Shown piece after piece: positions 12,420 to 24,349 of a stretch of DNA of 64,000 nucleotides (position 1 is its first letter; each line of letters opens with the position of its first letter). The DNA is from Opisthorchis felineus (Eukaryota > Platyhelminthes > Trematoda > Opisthorchiida > Opisthorchiidae), in NCBI GenBank assembly GCA_004794785.1, contig SJOL01007456.1, positions 156,055 to 220,054 on the forward strand, given 5' to 3'. The position numbers were made by a program, and so were the translations under genes. The notes below the pieces were generated by a model that was given only the letters and a program-made list of their open reading frames with translations, had not been told where the DNA came from and did no database searches.

Positions 12420-12650
12420 ATGAGGCAGGAAGATGGCTTGCTAGTCGATATGTTGGTCTGGTCTCCGAGTTTGAGCAAGTGGCCTTCAAACGTTCCGCCA
12501 TCATTCAAGGACACGTCGTTGATATTTACTGGAAGGTTGTAAGCCGATTGTCTATCCCCGTGATCATCCAAAGGGTCACCCAATGAATGACCAATAAACA
12601 CACCCTAGCTAAGGGTAGTTCGACACATTGCCAACATCTGTGAGGAGATG
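12420..12650. repeat. R3 repeat, mixed orientation
   Basis: 12425-12545 matches R3 on the minus strand (hairpin region at 12491-12524), while 12585-12650 matches the R3 tail on the plus strand (ACACACCCTAGCT, then ATTGCCAACATCTG). It is an inverted composite like several other repeats in the window. Confidence 0.5.
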
Positions 12651-12902
12651 GATGATCTTTCAAATAAATATGTATCGTAATTTAAGAAAATCTTTTCTAG
12701 GCACTACTTTTTAGCGCTAGTAATGCACATTCAAACCCCCCTAAGTGTACTTACCCGCTGTCCGGAGGGTAGACAAAACATAAGAGATGGCCAAAACTGA
12801 TCTTTGCAAATTCGCCTCTCTTGAGGGGTAATTTAAATGTTTGAGTGTTGCGGTGTGAAGGGGTTTGGGAATATTTTTAACGGAGAGTTCGATATGCAAA
12901 TG

Positions 12903-13050
12903 AAGTCAGTCTATGTTGAAAAGCAAGACACAGCTGCTTCATCCTTACAGGGAATCATCAGAAGTACGAATCTCCCGAAACTACAGGGAGACTCAAACCC
13001 ACGACCTCCAATGCTTCTCAGTTTTTTGGCATAGATGGGCAAAGTATTTT
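12903..13050 (-). mobile_element. H2 SINE, minus copy with plus-strand tail
   Basis: 12903-13010 is an H2 SINE read on the minus strand: B-box-like GTGGGTTTGAGTCTCC, then CTGATGATTCC, AAGGATGAAGC, AGCTGTG and the CTTTTCAACATAG tail. The hammerhead CTGATGA is intact but GAAA has become GAAG. At 13011-13046 a plus-strand H2 tail (GCTTCTCAGTTTTTTGGCAT) follows directly, making an inverted junction. Confidence 0.75.
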
Positions 13051-13059
13051 CCCAGAGGA

Positions 13060-13975
13060 AATTGAGACCAGATCTAAATTTTCAAGACCTGTGAGGCCTA
13101 GTGATGTACCCAGCGAACAGATTTTAGCTTACCAACTTTCACGAAGAGGTCACCAGTGAAAACTTTCCAGGCTAAGTTCCCAGTACACCTTTTTTACAAG
13201 TAATAATCATAAATTATCTGTCATTTTAAATGCAGGTCATGGATATCTTTCATCACAAAAAATCGGTTTGAAATAAACGACGAAAAACTTTGCGCACAAA
13301 TATTTTTGTCACCGCCGGATTCAGGATGCGTGGGCGATTTGGGCAACAGGCATAAATCCACAACTTGAGCTGAGTACACACATGCACGACCTTTCTACAC
13401 GCCACATGATTGGCTCCTAAGTCTAGTCACATGACTCAAAAGCATTTTGATCTCACTTCGGCTAAATTTAGCTACCCGAGTTTGAGATACACTAGAATCC
13501 TCCCACGCACAGCAGTCTACTGATTATTTATGAAAATGTAGAGGACCAAATATGCATATGTATGTGCATAGTCAAAGGTGCGTCTCACCGTTTCTTTTGG
13601 GTAAATATATTCCGAAGAATACGAAGTCTTTGGTGTACATGAACAAATATAACCAGGTTCTATGAAGTGCTTGCTCCGCATTCAAAAACAGAACAAAAGC
13701 CTACCAGCGGGATGATCAGGATGTTCAGTGGTATATTGCCAGTCTCAGGAACACATCAGTGGTCATCTGATCAGCCACTAGTCAGTGGTATATTTCTTGT
13801 GTGTGTGAACAAAACCCTTTGTGAACTGGTACAAACCCACTGAACCAAAAATTAAGCGTTAGAATAATGCTTAATCAGGTACTGTACAACTGCCCTCACA
13901 TGCTGCGTCTTTGAATGCTGATTCATCGCATCATTATTTCAAACTTAGTTCAAATGGTCCCCTTTTAGTGCAGAT
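13060..13975. other. unassigned non-coding DNA
   Basis: Nothing recognised beyond small alternating ATGCATATG and TATGTG runs near 13550. Confidence 0.45.
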
Positions 13976-13982
13976 GGCATAC

Positions 13983-14112
13983 GCGATGATGACGTCTCCT
14001 TGCTTGCAAGCTACTTGTCTTGTTCGGTGAACGGATCAATAGCCGCCTGATCAACAACCAATGAGGACACACGAAGAAGCTGGATTTATGCATACTGCTA
14101 ACTTCTGTAAAT
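13983..14112 (+). repeat. R3 repeat copy
   Basis: It shares the GAACGGATCAATAGCC, CTGATCAACAACCAATGA and CTAACTTCTG blocks with the copy at 11889-12045, in the same order and spacing. Confidence 0.7.
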
Positions 14113-15751
14113 ATGTTTTTGGAAGTCAGTGAGGATGTGGGGTAATTATGCTCCTTTTGGTTCTCTACCATGTCAAAGCTTATCATAACCGTTGCAAGTC
14201 ATGCGTAATACAGAGTTAGCTTGTCCCCAGTGGTCAGACCCGATCGCTCTCCACCCGAGACAACCTATCACCCAATCGATCGATTATATTGGCAACTCTG
14301 ATTAACCAATGGCATCGCACGCGATTGGATTCCTAAAAAGATTTTTTCCACCTTAGTTCCAGCAACATGAAACCAATGAAAAGTTTGCAGCAAGCTAGAA
14401 CAGTTGTTTTCACAAATCTATGTGTTGAAAACTACCCCGCTGAATGAAAGTTACGTTCTATTTTGGCACGCAGTGTACTCACAACTACTGTTTCTATGTT
14501 ACTAAACTGTGTTTTGCTAGAAGCTATGATTTATCTAAGAAATATGTAAAATATCATGGCTCAAACGAGTAGAATATGGTGTCCAAGCCTAATTATGTTG
14601 CTTATTTGTTTTCGGATTGGGTTTTGTGACCATCATTTTTCTCCTGATGAAGGCCACCACCATCGTCATCGTCATCATCTTCCTCATGACTGTCTTTGAC
14701 GTTGACAACAACAAACGTTTCTATAGGCAATACTCCAGTGACACCAATGTATTTATATGAGAACACTACCTGACAGTGGCGCTGTGGACGAACCATCATC
14801 ACAGTTATCGAGTACTCCATCGTTGATTTGTGTCAGCTATCATCCGGATTATGAAGTTCACTGACCAACTCAGTTGACTTTTCTGTAGCTAATGGATCCT
14901 GCAATTTCAAACCTCTGGTTCACCCCTATAAAATCCGCAAAAAAAATTGCTCACGTACTCTTATCCAGGTACGACGTAAAAACTCGAGGCGAATTACTTC
15001 ACGAAAGGCTGTGAATATATGATGATCTTTGATCAACAGGTTCGAGGGATTGACGAACTGCCAACTCCTCTTCGCTATTCCTACGCCATCTTACACCCAA
15101 TATAAAAAGAACATTAGTCGTAGAGTACAAAGTTTTCACTGGTCACTACACGGAATGAGGCAAACAAAGGCCAATCATTTTGGTGTTTCATTCAGACGGT
15201 ACCATTCGTGGACGTGGACGTCCCCATTGATCCATTGGATAGCTAAGTGAATGGGTAAACGTTTCTTGCCAACAAAACAAAACTAGCACAATCGAGGCAT
15301 ATCAATCTTCGTCACAACTACCACAAAATCTCATCATCCGTTTTCTAGTAATTTAAGTTGAATAGCTTCCATATCTGTGTGGCGTTGTTATATGGATCGA
15401 TCATTGCAGTTTGATTGTCCTCCAATGACTTAGGATAGGGGATTTGGAGTGTGATTTGAGCAGTATGTTGTGTAACCACATTGGGCCTGCCGCCACATTT
15501 GAAGTCGGTATGCATCTTGGTTCTCTGGATCGCTTTGGCGAAGGACATAACTTTTCAGCCAGCTGCTTTGCAAGGAAAGTGTATAAACTATCGACCGCGA
15601 TTGATGAACTTATCTGAGAGTTGCCGTATTTGCCTCTACTGGCCTACCACCTGAATCGGTGGATGACGTCGTTGGTTTCAGTGTCGTCTAGACAGCCTAA
15701 AACATCTGCATGAGACCTGAAAACCGTTCTCTCACCCTATAGACGTAATGC
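14113..15751. other. unassigned non-coding DNA
   Basis: Holds an imperfect ATC/CAT trinucleotide run at 14652-14686. Nothing else recognised. Confidence 0.45.
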
Positions 15752-16256
15752 ATTAGTCATAAATTTGCTGAAAGCTCTTCGACAACCCACGACCAGTTTC
15801 GGTGATCAGGTAGGCGCAGTCCCCGAGTTTTCGCCAGCTGAATATGCTGCTTAACAGCATCATGAGCTGAGAGATTCAGCTGGGTTCCAGGTGAATCTCC
15901 CGTCCAAACTAAATTCGCATGCAAATGAGTACATTTCGCCAATTTCGTGCAATTTCAGTTCAAGTAGAACATATTATTGGCGGAAACTCGGGGACTGCGT
16001 CTACCTGGTGAGCCCCAAGAAGGGAGAAACCAATCGTGGGCTCTCGAAGAGTTTTCAACAAACTTATGAGTAGTGCATTACAAATATACATGTATTGCGA
16101 TATCTCGAATATCGTACAAACTGGAACATGAGGCGGCCTGGTGCAACACACTCAGTTGCTTGGAAACATCATAAACGAGAGATTCAGCTACGTTCCCGGT
16201 AAATATACCTTTAAAACCCAATTGAAATGCAAATAAGTGTATGTGTCAAGGTTCAC
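15752..16256. mobile_element. H1 repeat, inverted plus tandem
   Basis: A minus-oriented ribozyme end (about 15752-15835, stem II deleted) is followed by a nearly full plus-oriented unit and the start of a second plus unit. The GAGATTCAGC block occurs at 15871 and again at 16179, giving a 308-bp period. The plus-strand hammerhead at 15999-16041 keeps stem I (GTCTAC with GTGGGC, through G-U pairs), GAAA and a UC cleavage site, but CTGATGA has become CTGGTGA. Confidence 0.88.
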
Positions 16257-16429
16257 TCACTCATTTTAAAAACGTGTGCATATTTCGCTTCACTGAAAAA
16301 GACATTTTTTATTACTTTGGTGCCTACTTCGTTGTTGACGGGAAGCTACGAGACGTCGCACAAACCAATCGTATACTCGAACGTGAACATATTCGCCTGT
16401 CCACAAGGAAAGTTCGGACGGGCTCAGCA

Positions 16430-16600
16430 TGTACAGGCGGAGTGGTGGTAACACACTCACCTAGCACGTCAGGTGCCCGAAATTCAAACCTTGGCACGAC
16501 CAAGGATATGCGCTACTAATTGGCTCCAATAAGACCCAAACTCGAGTCCAGTGCTTCCCCTTTGGTGTGGACTCACCAGATGGTTTGCGCCAGGGTGGGA
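16430..16600 (+). mobile_element. H3 SINE with hammerhead remnant
   Basis: The tRNA-like head has GTGGTGGTAACACACTC at the A-box position and AAATTCAAACC at the B-box position (about 16480-16490). The hammerhead remnant follows: GCTCC (16523-16527), loop AATA, CAAAC where GAAAC is expected, a short CTCGAG stem III, GTC (16546-16548) and the stem I return strand CAGTGC (16549-16554). CTGATGA has decayed to CTAATTG. The copy at 54535 keeps the other half of the ribozyme. Confidence 0.7.
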
Positions 16601-16639
16601 GGACAACTGTTCAAACGAGAGTGACGTGAGCGTAAACTA

Positions 16640-17299
16640 CAGGAATCTCGCAACCACCTGCAACAAATAAGATAGTCGATGTCCATAGTTATCATCATGT
16701 AGACCAGAGTCTGGGAGACTGCCCAGGTTGATTGGATGGCAAATTACCGAACATTACCGGACAACGATGCATTAATCGGAGGCGCGGAGATTGCAATATG
16801 AACAAAGTTGGAAACCATAGTTAAGGTAAGTGCACACATCTTCGTTATGTCCACTCTCATGCATTTCTGTCAGTTAAATGCCCCTAAGTGGCGTCAAGTT
16901 AGGCGCAACTGCCATGGGGGTGGCCTGAACACTTTACAAAGTAAAAACCCAAGCATGGAATCCACTGAGTGAAGTATGGTGGTGGCCGATGTTAGAGATT
17001 ACGCACTGTTGAAGTGACCGCTGAAATGATCCCTCACGGAGAGATTGGACATTACCGTGGTGTGACGGTATGTGTGCCTCCGTATGATATACTGGGTAGT
17101 GTCCATGCGACACCCGCAGATTCTCTCCTACCAGGTTGCTCAAAGTTTAGACGCCTGACGAACACTTCCCGACCCTCCAAGTTGAGGGTCGAAACATGTG
17201 TGGCGACTTTTTGGATAAAATGTTAATGCACCTGCAGTTCCCGCCAAGCTCCGCAGCCTTTTGAGTCAAGGGCCTTGGTCAATAACCCCAATTGTCCTC
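16640..17299. other. unassigned non-coding DNA
   Basis: Nothing recognised. Confidence 0.4.
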
Positions 17300-17342
17300 C
17301 TATCTACGTTTGGGCACCTTGACAATATCCCGGCCCACGTAA
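17300..17342 (+). repeat. possible S1 SINE body fragment
   Basis: The TTTGGGCACCTTGACAATAT and CCGGCCCACGT blocks resemble the S1 body (GGCTTGGGCAACCTGGCAGT, then ATCCCAGCCCTCGT). It is short and diverged. Confidence 0.4.
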
Positions 17343-17344
17343 AA

Positions 17345-17640
17345 CTATGAATTACATGAAGCAGCGAAACATCAGTGGTGAACACTGACTGCGCCTACCT
17401 GCTGACCACGAAGAAAGGGCGAAACCGGTCAGGGGCTGTCGAAGAGTTTTCAGCAAACTTGTGAGTAGTTTCCTGTATGAAAATATACTGCGATATCTCG
17501 AATAGCGTATCAACTGAAACATGAGGCCTCTTTTGTGCCGCACACTCAGTTGAAGAATATCATAAACGAGAGATTCAGCTGAGTCTCCTGTGAAAACCCA
17601 GTTGATCTGCAACTGAGTATATTTGTCGAAATAAGTATTA
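17345..17640 (+). mobile_element. H1 repeat, plus orientation
   Basis: It begins in the ribozyme region (CTGCTGA for CTGATGA, GAAA kept, CCGGTC kept), passes the TTTTCAGCAAACTTGTGAGTAG terminus and the CGATATCTCGAATA and CATGAGG blocks, and runs into the next unit (ATAAACGAGAGATTCAGC, about 17562-17585). This is a permuted single unit. Confidence 0.85.
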
Positions 17641-20037
17641 TCATATAAGATGCTGCCGACCATTAATTTTATGGTACTGCAAATTCATGACACCGTGTAT
17701 ACAGTAATAGTAAACATAGAAAACTTGTTTTTTATGAAACCTTGACAAAGAGAGCGTTATATGCTGAGGAAATAGATTCGCTTTTGTATTTGCCGTTGTG
17801 GACGTGAAACCTGTTCAATATACAGTACCTGACCTCCTTAGGGGCCACCATAGGAAAAGAAACTTTCAGCGTGCCATTTATCAAGCGTTTCCTTCCGTTT
17901 GGCAGGAAACACAGGGTTGTGATGTGTTTTCATACATACAGTTGTTCAGAGCGCATCATTTTGATCGACCTTGTAAGTGGTCTCCACAGAGCACAAACCT
18001 ATAGTTAGGTTGCCCTCTCTCAAAAGACCGCCAACGGAGTATCAACCGATGTGGTCCCTTCTGGGAGGGATTTAACCGTCAGAACCACTCACAGGGGACC
18101 AAACACAAAAGCTTTCATCTGGCAAGTTGTTTGTACACGGGTAAAAACCATGGAATGGGACTGAGAATCAACTAGAGAGAAAACGTGTGTCGATAAAGCG
18201 CGAGAAAGCCCAGTGAACGAAATTCGCATATCTGTCCTTGTTTGGGGATTTGCGTCACGAGGAGATTCAGAGTAGCCTTTTGTGATGATGAGGCATATCT
18301 TTTGAAAAAGTGTGTATTTTATTATTTATTATTATTTTATTTTATTATTTATTATTTATTTCGGGCGTCGCGGATTGATTTCAGCAGGGTATGTAGCTCT
18401 TTCCTGAAAGGATTTCGCTCTGTGAGAACCACGTAAGCTGGCATATACGAAGCCGACACATATGTTTTTGATAATGCTGTGGAGAATTCAAAACGCTTCT
18501 TCAAATTTGACCAGATCGAGCAAATGGGAACAGTCATGGCAAAGCATTTAACATGGCTAAGTTCTTATGTAAAGCATTTGCCGTACTCTGACCTTTCGAT
18601 TTTCAGCTGAGTTGATATTCATTGAGAATGAACCATGTTTAGACTCTCTCTCTCTCTCGGGGACTACGTCAGTGATTCCTGTAGAAGGCAGGATCTGTTC
18701 GCGGGTTGTGATGACAAGAGAACTAATCTCATCGTTATCAATATTTTATGACTGCCGGTACCATTATTGTTAAGGCCGGTCGGTTGCAGGTCTAAATGTA
18801 GCAAGCTAAGCAGTCGGACCCAGAGATACAGACGACTTGCACTGCCAGTAAACCCTGGGAGCAGATCATTCTCCAGTCTGACGTGCTAAATTTATGTGCA
18901 GGCTTCGTTAATTTGGTTTACATAGCAATGTTCTTGGAAAGTCATTCGTAACACCATTGCAGGTTCGGACGGCTAATTTTCTGAAATTTTTCCTGCCAAA
19001 ATGAAGAAGACAGCTGTGGACAAAAAAATGCCGAATAATTGAAAGGATAACCCAGATGACCGTGCATGTATCATCGTTTTCAACGCAAAAATTACCTAAG
19101 CGAAGCAAAACAGTTTCCAGCCGAAGGACCGTGAGCTTCGTTCAACACACTTGGCCTAATTCGCGTTGTGTATGCAGCTAGTCTTGTAGAACGCAGAAGA
19201 CTGTTGTAGCAATTTTATGTTGACTTGTTGCACCAAGCCATCTCCCCCAATAAAAAACCCCCAAAGAAGAACATTTTGAAGGAAACAAATCTTATGTGGC
19301 CCGAAAGTTTTCTCATTGCAAAAGACCTCAGAAAAACCGCATACTCATGCACATTTAGGATGCAATTTTTAGTGCATCCCGGGGGAGGCGCACTCCAAAA
19401 AAAGCGGTTTGCTACTAACGCTACAAACAGTCGGCTACAGACGTCGTGAACTGATGTGATCCTACTGATACATCCAGTGGGGAAGTTTCGAGGCACGTAC
19501 TACGATTACAAGGAAACTAATGATTTTAGTAAGACTGAAATATACAAACAAGTATCGCCACTGTCCTTCCTATACACACACATTTATGATTCTCATGCCT
19601 GTCTGTCGCACGACACAGCAGGGACTCCGAGAGTAATTTTGAAAAGTTCCAGGAACTTTGACCTATTTCGGTCACAGGAGAAAACCTTTAATAATATAAG
19701 AGATTTGCACTGGTGGCATTCTGGTGACGCTCTCCGTCAATAGCATTTATTCACCTGTAATTGTCCTTGTTTAAAAAATTCCACTTACCGTTCTACTTCC
19801 CCATACCTAATTCACTGACTACCTAGTTTCATCATCTTTCTTAAACGCCTAAGTTCTCAAACCTTTGTCATTTTTACAACCACCATCGGGCATTTTAACA
19901 TGGAAACAAACGGAGAATTTTATACAGAGGTTGTCAGAAACTATTCCGGTTTGGTAAACTTCGAACAAAAACAGTAATCGACTGTTGTTAGTTTTGTGAA
20001 CAGATTTTGATATTTCGATGGATATTTCGTCCTACAA
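17641..20037. other. unassigned non-coding DNA
   Basis: Contains an ATTT/ATT-rich tract (18314-18362) and a short CT run (18643-18658). No gene or repeat family recognised. Frames of up to about 95 codons (19215-19743) show no known motif. Confidence 0.45.
18314..18362. repeat. TTTA/TTA-rich low-complexity tract
   Basis: Irregular mixture of TTTA and TTA units. Confidence 0.9.
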
Positions 20038-20240
20038 GTGAAACCAGTCTATGCTGGAAAGCCAAGAAGTCACTCCTGTCCGAACGGTTAAGCGTTCTGA
20101 CTACTAGCAGGGTGATCACGCCTTCCAGACCAAATGAAGTATCTTCTTAGATGTGCACTGCCGATGATTCCAAATAAGGATGAAACAGCTGTGCAGTGCT
20201 TCTCAGTTTTTCAGCATAGTTTGGTTTCACTGATGGGATA
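20038..20240 (+). mobile_element. H2 SINE with hammerhead remnant
   Basis: A short minus-strand H2 tail (20038-20066) precedes a plus-strand copy. The tRNA-like head includes CGAACGGTTAAGCGTTC (A-box position), though the B box is degraded. The hammerhead follows: stem I GCACTG (20155-20160), CCGATGA for CTGATGA, stem II TCC with GGA, GAAA (20182-20185), short stem III C-AGCU-G, and the return strand CAGTGC (20194-20199), which pairs perfectly with GCACTG. Position 17 before the return strand is G, so this copy should not cleave. The layout matches the schistosome Sm-alpha SINE. Confidence 0.8.
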
Positions 20241-20271
20241 AAATTTGCGTCAGTAATCAACCAAATGTTAT

Positions 20272-20287
20272 GGGGTTAGGGTTAGGG
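20272..20287 (+). repeat. short TTAGGG repeat
   Basis: GGGGTTAGGGTTAGGG, two full telomere-type units. Too short to call a telomere relic on its own. Confidence 0.8.
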
Positions 20288-20389
20288 TGTGTTTGGATTC
20301 ACACTGCCACCGCCCAGGTTGTCCCCTCCGATATGAATGTGGTTTTTAAAAAATGCATTACATATTGTGAAAACGTAATGATAAGCGAA

Positions 20390-20545
20390 TACTCTCATTC
20401 GCAAACGAATTAAGTTCTGACAGAAGACTCGTCTGAATCCAGCTGAATCCTTCGTTTATGATGGTCTGCTTTGTGAGTTGTCAAGGATTGTTCAGCAACC
20501 TTGTGAGTAATGTGTCACATCTCTAGACGGTAATGATAAGCGCTT
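20390..20545. repeat. H1 repeat fragment
   Basis: A diverged minus-oriented block (CTCATTCGCAAACGAATT, then CAGCTGAATCC) is joined to a plus-oriented terminus (TTCAGCAACCTTGTGAGTA). The ribozyme core is absent. Confidence 0.65.
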
Positions 20546-20559
20546 AATAAGCCGCCTAT

Positions 20560-21042
20560 AAAACGAATTTCATATTCACAGTCCATGTCTTTAATGATTT
20601 TAAGTATTCGCCTGGTGACCTTAATCATTTCACACTCGTAAAACTACCAGACCGATCGATTTTTGGTTCGATATTCGGTTGGAGAAAAGACCGGTCCTGG
20701 TTCATCAATTTGCCGAGACTCATTTAGACCATGCAGCTAACTTGATGAAAAGAACTAAGAGGAGAAAACGCTGTTGTCCCTACGCGTTTCACTTATTTAT
20801 CTATCCTAGAAACTCGTGCGAAACTAAAGTTTACTCGGTTGAACTTGATGAACGAACTTTGCCCACCAGTGGTCGGTCAGCAAAAAGTAAGACGTTTTTT
20901 GTTGTTGAGAAAATGACACGAGAATAGGAACAACACTGTCACATGTTTCTCATATTTCATGGTCCCACATTTGTAGTCCACTGTGGCTAGGTGGTCTCTT
21001 TGTGGCGATGGACACTTCTTCCGGTTGAAAGTTATAAAGGCG
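20560..21042. other. unassigned non-coding DNA
   Basis: Nothing recognised. Confidence 0.4.
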
Positions 21043-21237
21043 TGGGGCGAGATGGCTCAGTGGGTTGAGCGCGAATTTACTGACCGGAAGATCGTGTTTC
21101 AAATCCGACCTCTGCCTCTCGACTTCCTCTGTCTAGGCTTGGGCAACCTGGCAGTATCCCAGCCCTCGTGCTTCCTTCTGGTGGCATGACAGCTGGGCAC
21201 CGAAAGGGTGCTACGCTGAACGCTTTTGTTTTTTTTA
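21043..21237 (+). mobile_element. S1 tRNA-derived SINE
   Basis: The head contains TGGCTCAGTGG (21052-21062), a perfect match to the Pol III A-box pattern, and GTTTCAAATCC (21096-21106) at B-box distance. A non-tRNA body follows (CTAGGCTTGGGCAACCTGG, CCCAGCCCTCGTGCTTCC), then a T-rich 3' end. Pol III transcription is inferred from the boxes. A second copy lies at 25153-25318 in reverse and a truncated one at 24186. Confidence 0.9.
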
Positions 21238-21289
21238 TAGAGGCGTTCACTGAATGATCAAATTAGAGACCCTTGGAAGTCAGTTCTAA

Positions 21290-21830
21290 TTCATGTAAAC
21301 GAAAAACCATCATTTGCAAACGACGTTGGTTCCAACTGGAGACTCAACTGAATTACAGCGGAATTTCTCGTTCTTATGATATCCTTCAACTGATTATGCT
21401 ATATGAAGTTTGCCTCATGTTTTATTTCGTGGGATATTCGAAATATGGCAGCATATATATTTTTTTGAAGGAATATTACCCACAAGGTTGACGAAAACTT
21501 TTTGACATAAACCTTTCGAGTAGTGTTCCTTCAAGGCGATATCTCGAATGTTGTACCAACTAAAATATGGAAGGGTTCTTACGCAACACGTCAGGTTGAA
21601 GACTACAATAAATGAGAAATTGAGCTTGGATTCAACTGAGTCTCTCTTTAGAACCAAATGAGTGTTTCTAAAATTTCGTACAGTTTATGTCCAAATAGAA
21701 CATAAAGTTAACAAAAGCTCAAGGACTGCGCCTACCTGTTGAACCACAAAGTGTACAAAACCAAACTTGGCTATCAAGGTGTTTTAAGCAACCTTATAAG
21801 TAGTGTGCCTTCATGAAAATACAAATGGTT
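21290..21830. mobile_element. H1 repeat, inverted dimer, diverged
   Basis: A minus-oriented unit (about 21290-21480) is followed by plus-oriented material: GATATCTCGAATGTTGTACC, GAGAAATTGAGCTTGGATTC, and the ribozyme region near 21735 with CTGTTGA and CAAAACC. The ribozyme is degraded. The end is the AGCAACCTTATAAGTAGTG terminus. Confidence 0.8.
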
Positions 21831-21839
21831 TCCTTCTTT

Positions 21840-24185
21840 CGGACAGATAGTCTCAGTATATGCTTCTGATTAGTATCTTGTAGTTTCCGGTTATTATCCT
21901 AAATTGGGCCCAGCAACTTGTGTCTTGACAACAGACGAGTTACTGAAACATCTTTGGAAATATTTTTTCTGAATAGACTAAACATTTCTCAGTTCTAACA
22001 ACCCAAACTGAATTTATATGTCTATGCGTATTAAACGGTTGCCAGTTTCAGTCTTACGACTCTTCATAGTGATACCACATGGACAATCTTCTTCTCTGCA
22101 GGTTGCTTCTTCGGTGCAAATCAAGCCATTCTTGGACTTGATTGAGTTCACTCATCTCGTGTAAACACTAGCGCGTGACTGTGATAAGTTCAGCGTTAGA
22201 AATTTCCTCTCCTCAATAAATTATCGGTTGACTGGATATCTTGTTGTGCCAGAGGACATTTTAGAGTTCACTTTATTTCTCTCAATCATTCATATTTATA
22301 TAAATTTTTATTCAGATCACCTATGCTTTAATCTTCGAATCCTCAGTAACTTCGTGTTTTTGTGTAGCTTGCATGTCCGCTAACTATCTCTAGTTTCTCG
22401 GTGTTTTTATGACAGACGTGAAACCAAAACGTGCGCGTTAGCACTGCATGGCATGTTACGCCCTGTGAAGATGAAAGGGTACCATGTAAAACAACCCAGT
22501 TTAATTTGTATTCATGTAAGCTTGATCCTGTCGGTGTTCGGGCTATACTCGTTCCGGGGTCGCATATGTTACATATGCATGAGTCCCTGATATAAGTCCA
22601 TGCAGAACAACTTGTACCAGACCGGGGTATCCAGTCTAAATTCCTGCACCAGTCGGAATAAATTGCTGTTCACATTCTCGTCACCCTCATGTGTCCACTA
22701 GAACTTCAGAGTCCGCGTAAACAACCGGCAAAAATGAGCTAGCAATTCGGACAACAGTTTACGTGAAAAACTCACAATCACGGGCTTGTCCTGAAACAAT
22801 GTGATGTGCAACCCGACAGGTCATAGTTATGATGTGCCATGTCCATTATCCGACAGATATCACATCACCGTTCCTTGTTGTTGAGTTCTGGCTGTGTTTT
22901 TGCTTTGAGCTACATCGTATTTCGACCATTTTCACTTCATTTGATCTAGCACAGCAACGTATTCCTTTTACCCAACCCATGCACTAGTTTTCTTTCCTAC
23001 GGTGACTGATCCGCTGGTTCACGGGTTGTTATAAGGGAAAAATACTCATATCTGTTCACAACAGTCCTTGTGGATTGATATTAGTGTCTTGATGGTTAAT
23101 CATTCCAAAGGTGACGACAAAACCTATACTTACAACTGTGTCAAAGTTTGAAGGCTTTATTTGGTTGGACTTCATAAACGTCAGCCATAAACCCTACGCG
23201 AATGAGCATAGCTGATTCGTCCTCTGCATCATACTTATGCCTGCTGTTTTCGTTGGCAAGTTTTTGAAGGACAAAGCATGAAAAACGAAGCATACCATAG
23301 GCCAAAGGTGACAGACGTTTTCTAACAGTTGGAATACTCTTCTCTTTGTCTTTGAACTGGTTAAGAGTACACTCTCAAAAATCTCCTACTGAGTGACATC
23401 TCATGCAAAAGTGGTACAACTGTTTTATGTTTCTATTCCGGATTACTATCCTTCTGAGTCACGTTTGCGAAGGGCGAAGGATCTATCGAGTTTTATTAGG
23501 ACAGTAAAAACGAAGCAGAGAATCACTGAGTTACAAGTAATCAGACAAACTAATACAAGAAATTTCAAGGTGTCTGTGACTTTAGAGGACTATGAAGCCC
23601 TGCCACGCAGATAAGTAGGTTGGCACGAACGAAGCATCTACTGGGTCATCGTCTGGGTCGTTGGACCATTCAGTTTCGGGCGCTAAAACATGTTTTTTTT
23701 TAAAAAAGGAAGGTCGCTGCATTTAGCCTTAAACTAGACAGAGGCCCCTTTACCAGTGACTACTCCCGCATACACATAAATGCCTAACGAAAGGCACAGA
23801 TAGTTCGTGAGGTAAAACAGAAAATGAAAAGCATGAAACTGTCGCTAGGCTTTCGATGCTATTACCTACAACGTGTGGCCGCAACGGAGGGCAAAGTTTC
23901 ATGGAATATTGTTTCAGATATGGAAGGCCCGGATTTTCACTTTGTATACGCAACCATAACTGCTAGTGGAGGATTGTCGAAAACTTCAGAAATTGGATTG
24001 GACACTTGCAGAGCTCGGATTTCATTGGATCACACAGTTCATTCGGGCTCATCGAGGAGATTCAACTAGGACGCAAGGATGAAGACAGTCAGTCTGATGA
24101 GGCGAATTTCTCACCAATTGCTGAAATGTCAGAGCATCAGTTTGCTTAGATACACAGCCCGAGACGACTTAGTGTTTAGGGCGGA
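21840..24185. other. unassigned non-coding DNA
   Basis: No repeat family recognised. A 73-codon plus-strand frame at 23393-23614 has protein-like composition (KVVQLFYVSIPDYYPSESRL, ending YEALPRR) but no ATG, no known motif and only a weak acceptor-like CTGAG before it. I do not call it. Confidence 0.4.
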
Positions 24186-24345
24186 AATGTACTTAACGAA
24201 AAGTTCATGGTTCACACCCGACCTCGGCATCTCGACTGCTCTTGTTCAAACATGGACAAATCGGCAGTAGTTCAGCCCTCGTGCTGCCTTCGGGTGGCAT
24301 TTCAGCCATGAGCCGGAACAGCGTTACAGCTGAAAGGAACTAGAT
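24186..24345 (+). mobile_element. S1 SINE, 5'-truncated
   Basis: It starts near the B box (GGTTCACACCC, about 24209-24219), then CGACCTCGGCATCTCGAC and the body block CAGCCCTCGTGCTGCCTTC with GGTGGCAT. The A box is missing or unreadable. Confidence 0.75.
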
Positions 24346-24349
24346 GCAA

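Noticed and set aside
20272..20287. Interstitial telomere relic
   Set aside because: Only two full TTAGGG units; this length arises by chance and there is no degenerate telomeric flank.
21043..21110. Functional tRNA gene
   Set aside because: The A and B boxes are tRNA-like, but the acceptor arms do not pair and a SINE body follows; the same unit recurs elsewhere in the window.
23393..23614. 73-codon plus-strand frame as an exon
   Set aside because: No ATG and only a weak acceptor-like site before it, and no recognisable motif.
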